Part shown: one piece after another, positions 1 to 11,629 of the stretch | Layout of the letters: every line of letters begins with the position of its first letter | How positions within the stretch are numbered: position 1 is the first letter of the stretch | From: Orthonyx spaldingii | Lineage: Eukaryota; Chordata; Aves; Passeriformes; Orthonychidae | Direction: 5' to 3' | Assembly (NCBI GenBank): GCA_013397795.1 | Contig: VZTJ01001765.1 | Span: forward strand, 372,001 to 436,000 | DNA: 64,000 nucleotides | The notes under the pieces: model-generated | What the model was told of the DNA's origin: nothing | Seen by the model: only the letters and a program-made list of their open reading frames with translations | Databases searched by the model: none | Program-made: the position numbers and the translations under genes

Positions 1-2367
1 GTGCTACCTTATTAAGGTCAATTCAACTAATATTAACTGTACAGAGGATCCTCAAACATTTTCAGGACCCTTACATTCTGGGAAAATACAGAGCTGTCAA
101 GAGTGGATCAGTATTTGCAGCATACCAAGGAGTTTTCATCTTAAGACTCGCCCCTTTCAATTATTGTGCTCAAATGAACTACATTTTCTTGACAAACTGA
201 AACCAGTGTCAAAATAGGAACATTTAGCAAAGAGATCAAATGCTCTGCTACACAGAAGATTTAATAACAAATTTCCAAAATACATGCTGCAATTTCTAAT
301 GGCCACTACAGTGGTAAACATGAAACAGTCTCTGAAAGTCCTGCCTAATTAAGTGGGCTATGAGTTTCTTAGAGGAAGTCCTTAGTATTTCTTCTGCTGT
401 ATGAATCTGTTATATGGACAGATGTATAGAGATTATGCTGCTGAAGCTTTTTTCTGCTAAGTTTTTTTTTAAATTATACCGATTAAATAATTACTTTTCC
501 ATTAATTCTCTTTTGATCTCCAGAACATCACTACTTTGTAGACTTTCTTCACTCCAATCTAGTATTTTTGAGCACAAGATTACTTATAAGAAAGTGCTTC
601 TGTCCTTTCTTAAAATAGATTCTGAGTGGGAGCACATGCCATCATGATGCTGTAACTCATCAGGAAATTATGATGCAGTACTGTCTTATTCTAAAGGCAC
701 CCACTAGCTAAGATATGGACAAGGTCACATCAGCACATTTTATGTTTTTCAGGACTATTTTCCTTATCAGATTAAAAGAAGTCCAGCAAACAAGCAAAAA
801 CACAGTATGTTACTTCAAGAAGAAACAAACATAAAGCCACCACCAGCAAAAAACCCAACAAAACAAACCAACCAAAACCCCCAAAAACCAAACCAAACAA
901 ACCAAACAAAAAAAAAAACAAAAAAAACCCACCAGAAAACTTGACACCAATCACTTTGAGTAATTCCAATTTTGATTTTGCATAGAACCACCACGACCAA
1001 AAAAATTAGGATGGAAAATTATAATTGTGAAAAAACTAAGTGTACATAATTTTAAAATACAGTGAACTATCAAGGATTTATTTATCTAGGAAGGCAACAA
1101 ACTGAGGGGAGTAGAACTGATTTCAAATGTTTTTTTCTTTCTCCTTTTTTTTAATCAGATGGCATGTAAACAAGGGCGTGAGGAAGACTTCTGGGGAGAG
1201 TGCCCCAAAATGTTCTTCCTGCTTCCTACAATCTTAAAGTATACCCAAATAATTTTTGTTATTAGGAAGCACTGAAGAAGTCTCCATCAGAGAAGCCATG
1301 AAAGAAAAACTTCCTAAGTAAAACAGGCAGTTAGTTATTTTGATTTTCTTTAAAAAAATATTTGTTCTTATTTAATTTAAACAACTGAAAGGAAAATCTG
1401 GTTGTCCAGCAGCTTAATTCCTTCAAGTGTATTAATAAAGCATCCAGGCTGGGTGACCTCAGAACTTTCTGACTGTTAAGATACTTTTATTTAAATGGCA
1501 ACAAAAAACATTGCTCTTGCTATTACCATATTCAAACGCTTGATAAGCATGATGTTTTCTCATCATCTACATGGTATCTGAATTCTTGGCAGCATGCAAT
1601 TAAAGTATTTTTGCACACAAGCAAAATTCAGGCCCTCAAGTCCTATACAAAGTAATCTAACACCACAGAATTTCCCTAGAAACAGACATGATAAATGCAC
1701 TTAATTTTTCTGGTGGAAACTCTATTGAAGGCTAAAGCTCCACCAAGACACACTAAGAGGTTCATGTGCAAGGTAACACAGAGGTTACACCTGAGGCAAC
1801 AAACACATCCCTGTGAAAGGACAGTGGTGGGGACTGTGTGACACCCCTGCAAGGTACATGAGGGTCTACAAATGGCTTGGGACCACCAACCCAGCACTTT
1901 TCCTGTAGATACATACTGGATTGCAGCAACTACCACAGAGGCAAGGAACTTGGGTATAATTCCCTGTTATGGGGATTAAAAAGCATGTATTTATTTCCCA
2001 GAAGAGCACTTTAATTAGGAAACTAAAAGGCTGGATAGTAACAAGCTTCTTGTCAGCTAAAGCCGGGTAACTAGCCAGCTAAAAATTAAAATGCTATGGT
2101 GTCTGGGCAATTAACAAGGCTCACACTGTAGCATAATAACCGGAGTGCTCAACTGAGAGACAAGACCTAAATTCTAGTCCCTGCTCCATGGACTATTTTG
2201 GTTTTGTTACTTGCCCTTTAGAAGAAAATTCAACAATAGTTCAAAATGCAAATATCTCAACCCTGTTCTCTTCCCTCCCACTGCATGGTCCAAACTGCTA
2301 GAGCTTAAGACATTGAAGCATCACCACATCTACGTCTCTCTTTGGATCTAGCCTACAAAGTGTTACA
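1..2367. other. AT-rich non-coding stretch
   Basis: Apart from the A/C-rich tract at 826-935, I see only AT-rich unique sequence. Short frames such as the one at 414-647 have no domain character. A minus-strand AATAAA lies at about 1480-1485, shortly downstream of a 14-codon open tail. This is too weak to call a gene end. Confidence 0.5.
826..935. repeat. A/C-rich low-complexity tract
   Basis: This tract consists of short A runs separated by CC or CCC, giving irregular AAAC/AACC repeats, with T nearly absent from the + strand. Its complement produces glycine/phenylalanine/valine-rich frames on the minus strand that are not credible proteins. A similar shorter A/C tract lies at about 14868-14910 and another at about 58770-58795. 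Confidence 0.8.
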
Positions 2368-2372
2368 GATAC

Positions 2373-2629
2373 CTGGGTTTGATTGACTATTTATCCGTCT
2401 CTTCAGAAATACAAGATTTCTCAGAATTTGGGCACCTTTCCAGCCATTAAGCTTTTTTAATTTCACAAGTGTGTAGCTAGGGATATAGCTCCTAATAGCA
2501 CTGCTCCACAGAGAGAGTAAAGGCAATGCATTCCATTTCAAAGAATATTTAAAGCTGCTTCTACTTTTAATACAGCATTCCCTGGAGCAACCAAAATATC
2601 CCCAAATTACTGGATCAACACAATATTCT
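2373..2629 (-). CDS. Candidate internal exon, unassigned
   Basis: This is a minus-strand segment of 257 nt. On its 5' side is an acceptor-like pyrimidine tract ending in GAGCAG. On its 3' side is a donor-like CCCAG followed by GTATCT. One frame is open across all 85 codons (one base in from the acceptor), while the other two are full of stops. The peptide has ordinary mixed composition and resembles no family I recognise. It lies on the strand expected for transcription leaving the CpG island leftwards. A chance open frame remains quite possible. Confidence 0.22.
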
Positions 2630-5600
2630 CTGCTCAGGAAACACACAAACTCTAGTAAATCCACCTCACAAGTCTAAAACAATGACTTAACACCCTCCTC
2701 TGCCCCTGACATCCATCATCACACTGTATGTTAACGCTAACCACCTTCTTGTGTCAACTGCAGCTTTTCTTCTTTTTTTTTTTTTTTGCAACTTGCATCT
2801 TTTGGATCATGTACTATTTTTTTGTTTGTCTTCATTCAAAAATCTTCAGCCCACCCTTAAGACACACAAGAAAGGTAATGTTCATATAGGTTGATCAATA
2901 TGATTAATTAATTGTGAAATGTTTGTTCATTTTTTCAAAAACTGTTATATACTTTTGAGTACCCTATTAAGTTAAAACTACTGGAGCTTCTTCAACTTCC
3001 CATCTCAAATTCTTGTTCTCTGGAGCAAGAACAGATGCAGTCAGAAGTAAAAACTCAGATGTAACAGGAAGGCAAAATGTATCACTCTATCTATGACATT
3101 TCCAGTAGACAAGTAGTGCTTCAGCAAATTAATAGGTTTGCAAACCTTAATTATCAAAGAAATACACAGTTATTACTTTTAGAGTACTCTTTCTTAATTT
3201 CATGTCTTCCCTTTAGTTTAATGACCACACTTTAGGCCTCATCCAGAAAGGTAAAGCTTTGGTAATATTACTATGACAGACATTGAGGAAGGATCCAAAG
3301 CCTTTTGACTCTCTTAGAGCAAAGTCTACAACAAATATATACATTATGTAATTCGAATATACAGATTTTACTTCTCTGAATTAGCTAATCTGAACAGACT
3401 CACTGTATAAACAGTGAGTTTATACAAGCATTTGTTTAAAACAGAGTAGACAAACTGAGCAGAATTTTAGCTATTCAGCCAACAAATTCTATACAAAAGT
3501 ATTCTGTTAAAAAACCAAGGAACTAAAAAGAGTAAGTCCAAGAACAAAGCTGCGTCCATGTAATGCTTTCAAGACATCTGATCCTGGTTACCTGATGTGG
3601 AAAGGCTTAGTAGGAAATCATATTCAAGCACAGAAAATTCCTAAAAAATCCCTCTCTTTCAAAACAGAAAAGAGCATCTCTCAACTGAGAAATTTTGTTT
3701 TTATAAATGATCTGTAGGCCCTTGATGCAGAGACTGTTATATACATATTTAATAAATGACATTTAATACTTAAAATTGCCTGTGGTCTCTAGGGATGTCT
3801 TAACTTACATATTACATTATACTAGTTCTCTTAGAAATTCTTAAGTAACCAACAAGTGGTTTTCACCTAGTAAGCCATATTTTAAAAGTCAGGCCAGAGT
3901 AGCCAAAATTAATTATGAGTGAATCCAAGCTAATACAAGTACGCAAATTTATTTCATGACCTTGCATATCAGTTTAGTGCTGGCTCTTGTCCTCAGAGAC
4001 TTAAAACCACCTTTTTTGAAGCATGTAGCGTGTGTAGCATATAAGTTTCAAGACTACCTTTTTACCTGAGCATTTGCAAAGTACTTATGTAAATAAAAGA
4101 TGTGCATAATGTATAAATAAAAAGTAATGTATTTTGGCAGAAAGAACTTAATGCACAGTGAACAATGCTATCAGTCACAATCTAGTATCTGAAATTATGT
4201 CTAATACAGAACAAATCACACAATTGTGTCAAGCTGTGAAGTACAGTAAGCTTTAAATATCTTTAAACCACATCCTTACTCAAATGATCTCATTTGGGCA
4301 CCCAATGAAAGGATTTTCTTCAATTACATTCAAATACAAAATTTTTAAAAACTCAGTCTGTATCTTAAGATGTATCATCAATCCACACTAATTGACATTA
4401 GATAGATGTGTACCAGCCATGGGGAACATTGCAAATATATTACATTGACTTAAATGGAAGTTACAGTTACAATGTATACTCTTTATTTTCCTTATGAAGG
4501 AAAGTCTTTTAAAGTATGGAAGCTGAATTTCCATTTCTGATTACATTGAAGGGACAAGAAAAGGAGATGTATCGCTGCAGTTTTTTCAGCAACTACAAAA
4601 AGCTAACACATGAGAGAAGCAAAAATGCTGCTCACCAACTGTAGAAAAGACATTAGCCAACAATGTAAACAAATGAAAGTCTTTCTTCATCCTACAGGAT
4701 GTGTACCAGATGGCAAAGCCATACAGTGGAGCACTGCTTCATTGCACTGATCTGTAAATCGCCTGTATTCCTTAACAAAGGGGGCAGACAGATAAGCAGA
4801 ACAAGTTATAAAATTTCTTATTGGTGCTTTTTGTCTGGTAGAAGGCCACATACAAAGGCAAATTGGACTTTTCTACCTGTCTAGCTAACAGGTAGAAAAA
4901 AAATGCAGCAGAACACAGAGACCAGCCTAACAAAATCTACTTTCTACAAGAAAATGACTGGTTTGGTAAATAGAGAGCAGTGGGTACTGTCTAGCTTGAT
5001 CTCAGTAAGGCAGACACCTTTCCTTCACTTATCAAACTGTCTTTATCTCAACTGATGAGTTCCCTCACTTTTGCTTTTCTAATTCTGTCCCTCATCCTGC
5101 CTGGGGGCAGTGAGTAAGCCTCTGGGTAGGGGCTCAGCTACTGCACGGGGTCAACCCACCACAATCTCGTTTAGCGATTTCTTTCAATTACTTCCTTAGT
5201 ATTGCATTAGAGCAGTACATTCTCCAGATATATCCTCCTGGACAACAGACTATTAGAAAGATCACTGGCTGCAAAATGAAAGAAACACAGGAAAAAAAAA
5301 AGTCTTGAAAGAAACAATCATGGTCAAAAGCGGTAATATTTACAAGCAATTATATACAGAAAACACATTCTTCTCAGAGCTATGCTAACACAGGAAAGAT
5401 GGACTATGGGAAAAGTATTCCATAGAGTTGCCTATGAAGTCATTCAGGAATGTGAGGTAAAATAGAAGTAATGCCTTGTCATCAGTCAGATTTAAGAAAA
5501 AAAAAAAAAAGAAAAAGAGGAAAGAAAGAAATAAGAAAACAAAGGTAATTACGACTCTTGACCTGATAACCTGATAAAGAAATCCTGAGATTCCAGATGT

Positions 5601-6254
5601 CAATTCAAAGCAGATACAAATAAAAAAATTCCAAGAAAATAAGCACTTCACATTTAGTATGAATTCTGTAAGAAATCCTCAATCTAGTTGCATTCAAGAT
5701 GTTGACTTTTTCATCCAACACCAAAAATAATCTGAATGAGATATATGACGTATTTGATCAACAAACTCTATATTAAGACACACACACCCAAAGAAAACAA
5801 ACAAGAAAACAACACTGCTGAGAAAGATTTCAGTATAACTTGTCATGTTACAGGCAACAAAAGATACTTCAGTCAGTCCCAAAGGAAGTATGACTTTATC
5901 AATTCCCAAAAGAATAAGACTTGCACATGAAAAGAAGTAACTGTAACTGAAAAGTATTTTCAATGCAAAAAATAGCAGAAAAGCACTAAAAAGCCATTTC
6001 CAGTATTTAGTCAGCACAATCTAAACCAAATACAAAGATAAAAAGTCAGACATGGATGAAAATGACAGCAAAGGAATCTGTTTGCCTCACATCTTTATCT
6101 TCCATTGTTTTTAAAGAAGAGCTAAGGTTTTTAATGTTTTATTCTCTTGCAATCATTAAAAGAGTAGTATGCTCAAGCATCTTGCTCCATGGTGAGGAGA
6201 TGAAGGTGAAAAAGGACCTCCTGAAAGTCTTGGGAGTACTTTCTGGCTCCTCAC
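2630..6254. other. AT-rich intron-like stretch
   Basis: Mostly unique AT-rich sequence. It contains an overlapping hairpin pair at 3398-3426 and a purine-rich A/G tract at about 5493-5550. No frame here has both splice-like borders and convincing length. The minus frame at 5694-6017 (107 codons) is hydrophobic because of T-rich sequence and is not called. Confidence 0.45.
3398..3426. repeat. Two overlapping inverted repeats
   Basis: ACTCACTGT (3398-3406) pairs with ACAGTGAGT (3411-3419) across a 4-base loop. TGTATAAA (3404-3411) pairs with TTTATACA (3419-3426) across a 7-base loop. The two stems share bases, so they exclude each other. No function is implied by the sequence alone. Confidence 0.7.
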
Positions 6255-6338
6255 CTTTTTTCAAAACTTCTTTTTTCAGCATCAGTTGTAATAGGAGCTA
6301 TAATTAAATTCTGAAACCTCAACATGCATCCAATAATT
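6255..6338 (-). CDS. Candidate internal exon, unassigned
   Basis: This is an 84-nt minus-strand segment. It is preceded by a pyrimidine-rich tract ending in CTGTATAG and followed by AAAAAAG and a consensus-like donor GTGAGGAG. The frame starting one base after the acceptor is open through 27 codons and ends two bases into a codon. The length is a multiple of three. Both borders are among the better splice-like sites on the left side. The protein family is unknown, and the segment is short enough that chance cannot be excluded. Confidence 0.25.
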
Positions 6339-8158
6339 CTATACAGGTTAATAAAGAAAAGTAATTAAAATAAACAGAATCTAAAGGTCTAACTGTCTCC
6401 TGAAGGAAGATGAGAAGCAGGAGCTTCACAGAAGCAGGAGATTCACAGATCAACCAGACATCATCAGAAGTGGCACAATTACTTCAAAAGCAAGAAGCTG
6501 ATCATTTTGTATCCAAAAAAAAGAGAAATATCCTACACATACACAAACAGCATATGCTTCTGTGAGCATAATTAAGTGAATGACTGGTAATTGAGTTTTG
6601 GAGCACTGTATGTAGCCTCAGGTCACTGACTGAAACTGAAATCAGCGGTCAATGGGTGGTGCACAAGGCTACCAAGTGTAATCATATCCATGCAATCTTT
6701 TTAAAAATGTAACTTCTGATTTTGATAAAAGTGCACTACAGTAAAAATACAAGTTTTGAAGGCCTGGCCAGTAAATTCCCCAAGAACATGGGCCACTCAT
6801 GTCTTGGTGCAAGATCACTTTTTCTCGTGCATTATTAGCAAAATAAAAAAATCCCACCTTCTTACACTGGCAGCAACTTGTTCCCATCTCTACTGTGTGG
6901 GCACAAGCATTTACTCATAGTAAACTGAAAGAAATTCATTGAAAGCTGGCTTGGCAAAATACTATCATTGGATCAGTTCACATTTCGTTCACCATATATA
7001 GGAATAATTTTGCTGGGATAAATGAGAGCTCATGGACAGATGAGAGCTTTAGGTGGGATTAATTTCACCATTAATACAATGGATAAAAAAATGAATTCAT
7101 AAAGAATTGCTAAAAGATTCAATACTTGTCAGCTTTGAATAAGGCTTAGTGAGGGACTTTTAAGGAGAGACTATTGGGATTATAAACATCCAGTACATTT
7201 GGTTTATTACTCTATTCTCATAAAAACAATTTCCTAATTTTGCTCTTGTTAAGTTTTCTAGCGAACAAGATGCTTGCAGCTACCTACAGATGCATGATCC
7301 TTAATCACACAAATCTTTTCCCTGTTTAGCTTGTCTACTGTCCATTAACAGCCTTTACACCCCATTTGTATAACCTTGGTCTCTACATTATTTGCTAGAA
7401 GCTATCTTTTGTGATACAGTTTTAATTTTCTATAATGTGGTTATCAACTCCTTCTATAATTTCTTTTCCTCACACTTCCTGTAAAATTCCATTTTTATTA
7501 TTAATCCTTAATTTTTTTTCTAGCCAAACTGGTTTTTTATGTTATGCTTGCTTTTACAGTGACTAGAGCATTTCAGTATTTTCTGCTATTTCAAAAATCA
7601 CACTTCACTACAGATGTATCTTAATACTGAAGACGTTACTTACATTGCAATTTACAAAACTCAGTTTAGCTATCTTCATCTCCAAACACTTTGCATTTCG
7701 ATAGCAAAACCATGGTCTGTACATAATTAGTAGCCATGGAGACTATGAAAACATACAATATTAGACAAATGCATGGACCAGCAGGCTTCTGAGTTGTAGT
7801 TAAAGACTTAAATAAGTGCACATGGTCCACTGACAATTATACAACAAAACTACCTACCCTCATCTTCATCCCAATCCCTCCCCCTTTTTAAGGAAATATC
7901 AAGAATCTCAAAGCCTGATTTACCCAAATAGCTGATGCCCGTGACTGGCTGTTCCAGTTACCTCCATCAATCACAAGGATAACAGTCCACTCATGAGAAA
8001 GGTAATGACTCTGTTCACATCCGCAAGAAGGTACGCAGGATAGAAATGAAATTAGATGATGATCTTGCATGCAGGTGTTTTAAGTAGCTGGTGTACAGAC
8101 AGATGTACAACAGAAGAAAAATAAGTCAGTAGCATGTCATCTGCCATTTACTACATAC

Positions 8159-8312
8159 CAGGCCAGCAGCCTCAAAGTTAGCATAATAGCTAGATTGAAT
8201 GGTAGAGATGTGCTTAGAAAAGCTATACTGAGTGCAAGTAAGGTGACAGATTGAACGGTGCCAAAGAAATCTCTCAAGCAAAAGGGAAATCAGACCTGGC
8301 AAAAATGTGTCA
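8159..8312 (-). CDS. Candidate internal exon, unassigned
   Basis: A minus-strand frame is open across the segment and ends exactly at CTG followed by the strong donor-like GTATGTAG. Two acceptors are possible: after a T10 tract ending AAAAG (exon from 8312), or after TTTTTGCCAG (exon from 8295). With the 8312 start, the phase joins to the 20-nt candidate at 8704-8723. I recognise no domain. It is listed because both borders and the reading frame agree, not because of homology. Confidence 0.22.
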
Positions 8313-8703
8313 CTTTTAAAAAAAAAATTACTGATATACATAGTAAATGTTTGTGTGTGCATGTATATTAATTATATGTATATAGTCTTCAAATTAGTTC
8401 TGTCAGGCATACTATAGTCAAGATAATGTTAAAAAACCTAAACATTAGAAGTTTTGACTGTTAAAAAATTAATACATTCATAACGTGACCTTACTTGCCT
8501 GTAAATGTGTAACACAGTGTTCACCTTTTCAAATTCAACACCACAGAAATCTAATGTTCAGCTTTTTTAGTTACCTAACATGCAAGTTCTCAGATGTTCA
8601 GCCTTTGCTAAGCACAAATGCCTAGCACAGCCGTCATATTCACCTACTACTACATGAAACAAACATCTTTACATACAAAATGGAAAATTATCTCTTGACT
8701 TAC

Positions 8704-8723
8704 CGTCTCCTCAAAAAAATTTC
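8704..8723 (-). CDS. Candidate microexon or donor of a longer exon
   Basis: On the minus strand GACG is followed by GTAAGT, a near-perfect vertebrate donor. The nearest acceptor-like site, GCCTGTTACAG, gives an exon of only 20 nt that is open in frame 0. A longer open frame runs upstream from 8723 to about 8780 in another register but lacks a convincing acceptor. The donor itself is the best-supported element here. Confidence 0.15.
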
Positions 8724-9014
8724 CTGTAACAGGCAAATCCTTCCCTTCCTTCACAACAGTTTTTTTATTGCTTATTAGTCAGCAGAGGCAGTGTCTTTGC
8801 TTGTGCATGAGGACAAGCTAGTAAAAACCACCAAGCAGACACCTGACCTGACAAAGCAATACTTGCAAGAAAGGAGGCAACACAGCCAGATAAAAGTGTC
8901 AAGATTACCTTTGCAATTGATGCATGTGAACTACACAAAATTAGCACACGATTACATCTGTTTGAGCTGTATTCAGAAAACAGAAGCCCTATCTCTCACC
9001 TTTACCTATCTCAC

Positions 9015-9086
9015 CTGTACAATCCAGCTGCTCCCTGAAACTGGCACTCCTGAGGTCCCTTGCTGAGTTGATTCAGTTTGTTCCAG
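9015..9086 (-). CDS. Candidate internal exon, unassigned
   Basis: This is a 72-nt minus-strand segment between an acceptor-like TTAGTTTCTACAG and ACAG followed by the donor-like GTGAGATAG. Frame 0 is open for all 24 codons, with a Ser/Thr/Gln/Gly-rich peptide. Its phase joins the candidate at 9549-9607. A second splice-like segment at about 8919-8976 lies only 48 nt downstream, too short a gap for a vertebrate intron, so both cannot be exons of one transcript. Confidence 0.25.
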
Positions 9087-9548
9087 CTGTAGAAACTAAT
9101 TTCTCAAAAGAAGAGCAGTTTTCCACTAGGTTAGCCAGTGAAGTTTGTTTTGCACAGAGTGAAAAATGGTAGGACAGAAGGGTACTAAGAAAGAACAGAA
9201 TTGAAAAAAATTGACAACAGAGGTAAAAAATTTCCAGCCTTGTTCACCATTCACCTACTGGAGCAGAAGGCTGCAGAGCTCAGTGCTGAACCAGATCACA
9301 TAGCTGAATCAGCTCAAAAGGATCCTTTTTTTTTTGGGAGGGTAATTTTCAGCTGTTTCAGTTCCTTGCCTGCACAGCCACACAACAGGTTATGCCAGCA
9401 GAGCACAGCATGGCAGTGAACAAGAAGAGTGATGATAGAATCATGTCCAAGATTAAACCTGGACAGAGTCCTGTTGGGCTCTAAAGCAGTGGCCACTTAT
9501 AGCAGACTGCATGGCACCCCACTAGAAAATTATCTCTGAAAAACTCAC

Positions 9549-9607
9549 CTTAAGAAGTAGTGAATGAAGTAAGATAAAATCCCTGACGAGGTGCTGTATG
9601 TATTTTC
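9549..9607 (-). CDS. Candidate internal exon, unassigned
   Basis: This is a 59-nt minus-strand segment. The acceptor-like CCTCCTTGTCTGTTAG is strong, and the donor TTAAG followed by GTGAGT is near consensus. Two of the three frames are open. The one starting two bases in encodes a leucine-rich peptide ending at a codon boundary, which would join in phase to 9015-9086. No family is recognised. Confidence 0.25.
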
Positions 9608-9765
9608 CTAACAGACAAGGAGGGCCAGTTCAAACTAAGAATTAATTTAAACATGCTTTTTCTGTCATTTCCTCAACTGTAGCTTTTATAAAAAACTGTA
9701 AATCTATGGCTAGTTTTGGACATTTGAAATACTTCTACATACTACTGAACTTTACTTTGGGTTAT

Positions 9766-11286
9766 TGTCATGGTTTTAAAATAACTCACGAAACATCATC
9801 TGGGGTGCTCATAATTGAGAATAAGAATGGTGGGAGAAATAATTTAAGGCAAGAACAAGGCTTAGTTTAAAACTATAAGGTAGATTTATTAACACGATTA
9901 GAAGGGGATAATAAACAGTAAAATAAACTTTTAAAACACTTTTCTTCCCTCCTCCCAACATTCCCATTTTTCTCACCGAACACACAGGGATACAAAGCAT
10001 GGAAGAGACTCTCTCTGTTGTATTCTCTCTGTGGTAGTCAGTCCAATCTGCTACCACATGCTTTCCCTCCCACCGGTAAAACAGTCTTCCCACAACTGTT
10101 TTCTGTGGGTCATTTAGTTCATGGGGTGTAACCTTTTAAGGATATGCTGCTCTAGGTTGGAAGCAAGGGTTCCTTTTTCTCTATCTCTGGAAACAAGGGT
10201 CTTCTCTCTCTCTGCCCAAGCCCTCCACCAGACCACAGCTCTTCAGCATCCACCCGCTCCATCGTGAGCACTCTTTCTCAGAGGCTGCAGGTGATCTCAT
10301 ATTCCCCCCCCATGTACTTCATGAATTACAGGGAGACTGTTTCATTATAGTCTCTACCACAGCCTGCAGAAGGAAAACCCAATTCCGACTTATTAGAGCA
10401 CCTCCTTCCCTTCTCTCTTTACCAACCCTGGTGTCCGCCATTTTGACTTTCCCACGTGCTTTCACTTCTGTCTCTTCTCTGACCAAAAGGGAAAAAAAAA
10501 AACCCAAAGAAAAACAAACCCATTGCCCACAACACCATTGTTAATACGTTTTTACCAGCTCAAAACTCTCACAGGGTTTTGCAGTGCTGAAAAGATAATT
10601 CAGTCCAAATTTCACATTGGGGAGATGTTTGTCCTGTCTCTGCTGCCTGTTTCAGGAGCTCCACATGTCCTGCAGTTCAATTTCACCTGGCCCCGGCAGC
10701 ACCGCTACCTCCGGGAGGCTCCATGCAGCTTTGGGCTTTTTTTCCGCAGTTCTGGGTCTTTGCTGCTACTGCTGGTCTCCAGGCTGTAGCTCTCTTTATA
10801 GTCCAACAGCACACAGTCGGTCCCGTTTGCAGTATAGGTGATGGCTCTCTTCTCATTGGGCAGTCCATCCCAGTTGAGCACCACCGGCTCTGGGCATGGC
10901 AAGGAAAGGGGGCACGGCTGGGCACGGAGAGGACTGGCCACCTCAGCAGACTCGGCCCTGCCGCTTCGGGCCTCTGGCTCCACATGGCCCCAAGGCCCCA
11001 GCCATGTGGATTTGGCTGCAGCATCCCCCCCTCCGAAGTGAGGGGTAGGGGGGAGAACGACTGCTGCCATTTCCCCCCTTCACCTCGTTTATAGATGTCC
11101 TTAAAAATATGCTAATTGCAGAGGTGTTTAGTTTTCCAATTGGTTTAGGAGCACATCCATTCCCAGAGTCCGACAGGATTGGCCCCTGCCGAGCACGGCC
11201 TCTCACAATAAAAAACCACCCCTTGGGGCTCCAGCCCCTCTTCCTCCTGCCACAGACAAAGAACCACATTATGTACACTTATGACA
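9766..11286 (-). mobile_element. Solo LTR of an endogenous retrovirus, minus orientation
   Basis: The element begins TGTCA and ends TGACA, a perfect 5-bp terminal inverted repeat. It is flanked by GTTAT on the left and GTTAA on the right, consistent with a 5-bp target duplication carrying one mutation. Read on the minus strand it has a TATA box (TATAAA at 11093-11088), an upstream GC-richer region and an AATAAA poly(A) signal (9890-9885) near its 3' end. No internal gag, pol or env lies beside it, so it looks like a solo LTR left by recombination. At 1521 bp it is long for an LTR. Stop-poor frames of 111-123 codons run through 10683-11278 on both strands and reflect its higher GC. Ends of this type and a 5-bp duplication suggest an ERVL-like or avian class II/III element; the family is an inference. 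Confidence 0.75.
11088..11093 (-). promoter_or_regulatory. TATA box of the solo LTR
   Basis: TATAAA on the minus strand, about 195 bp inside the 5' end of the LTR. The sequence just upstream contains an ATTGG motif (minus strand) that could act as a CCAAT-type element. Whether the LTR is still active cannot be seen from sequence. Confidence 0.5.
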
Positions 11287-11583
11287 GTTAAGAGTAATTT
11301 CAAGGCTAGTTAACAAAAGACATGTCTCGCTTTCTCTAGAGTTTTCAAAGATTCAAAGGTTATGCCCTCACTCACATCACCTTCACAAAATGCACAGAAA
11401 CAGTTCAAGAGCCAGTTATCTTCCTGGTCACCTTCTACTTTTAGGAAGGTCCCCTTATTGTTACCCACTGGAAGATCTCTCTGACATGCAGAAGAACTGT
11501 AAGAGGCACACACAACCCCATTGAGGCAAAAAACAACACATAGTGGCTACATTAGTTCTTGTGCTTGGTTCAAGAATGTGGTT

Positions 11584-11629
11584 TTAAGCTGTCTCCTGAG
11601 AGTCCCGGGTCACCACACTTCGGTTCACA
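11584..11629 (-). CDS. Candidate short terminal coding exon
   Basis: On the minus strand the strong acceptor-like TTTTATTCTTCTCTGCAG is followed by one base, 14 open codons and TAA at 11586-11584. Two CpG dinucleotides in a CpG-poor setting hint at conservation. No poly(A) signal close by on the minus strand is convincing before the LTR begins at 11286. A second acceptor-like TGCCTCTTACAG precedes an open frame reaching 11310. It could equally be noise. Confidence 0.17.

Noticed and set aside
1480..1590. Short minus tail frame ending in TGA followed by AATAAA, like a gene end
   Set aside because: Only about 14-28 codons, with a poor acceptor tract and no downstream GU-rich element that I could defend.
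5694..6017. 107-codon hydrophobic minus frame resembling a membrane protein
   Set aside because: Phe/Leu/Val richness follows from T-rich DNA; no clear signal peptide or splice borders.
8919..8976. Minus segment with a CTTCTGTTTTCTGAATACAG acceptor and a GTAATC donor
   Set aside because: Only 48 nt separates it from the better candidate at 9015-9086, too short for an intron, and the phases do not join.
9001..9020. Array of three closely spaced donor-like GT sites (GTGAGA, GTAAAG, GTGAGAG) as a regulated splice cluster
   Set aside because: A/G-rich sequence readily produces repeated donor-like hexamers; only the first is considered.
10683..11278. Several 110-123 codon frames on both strands taken as genes
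   Set aside because: They lie inside the solo LTR and overlap each other; GC-rich composition lowers stop frequency.
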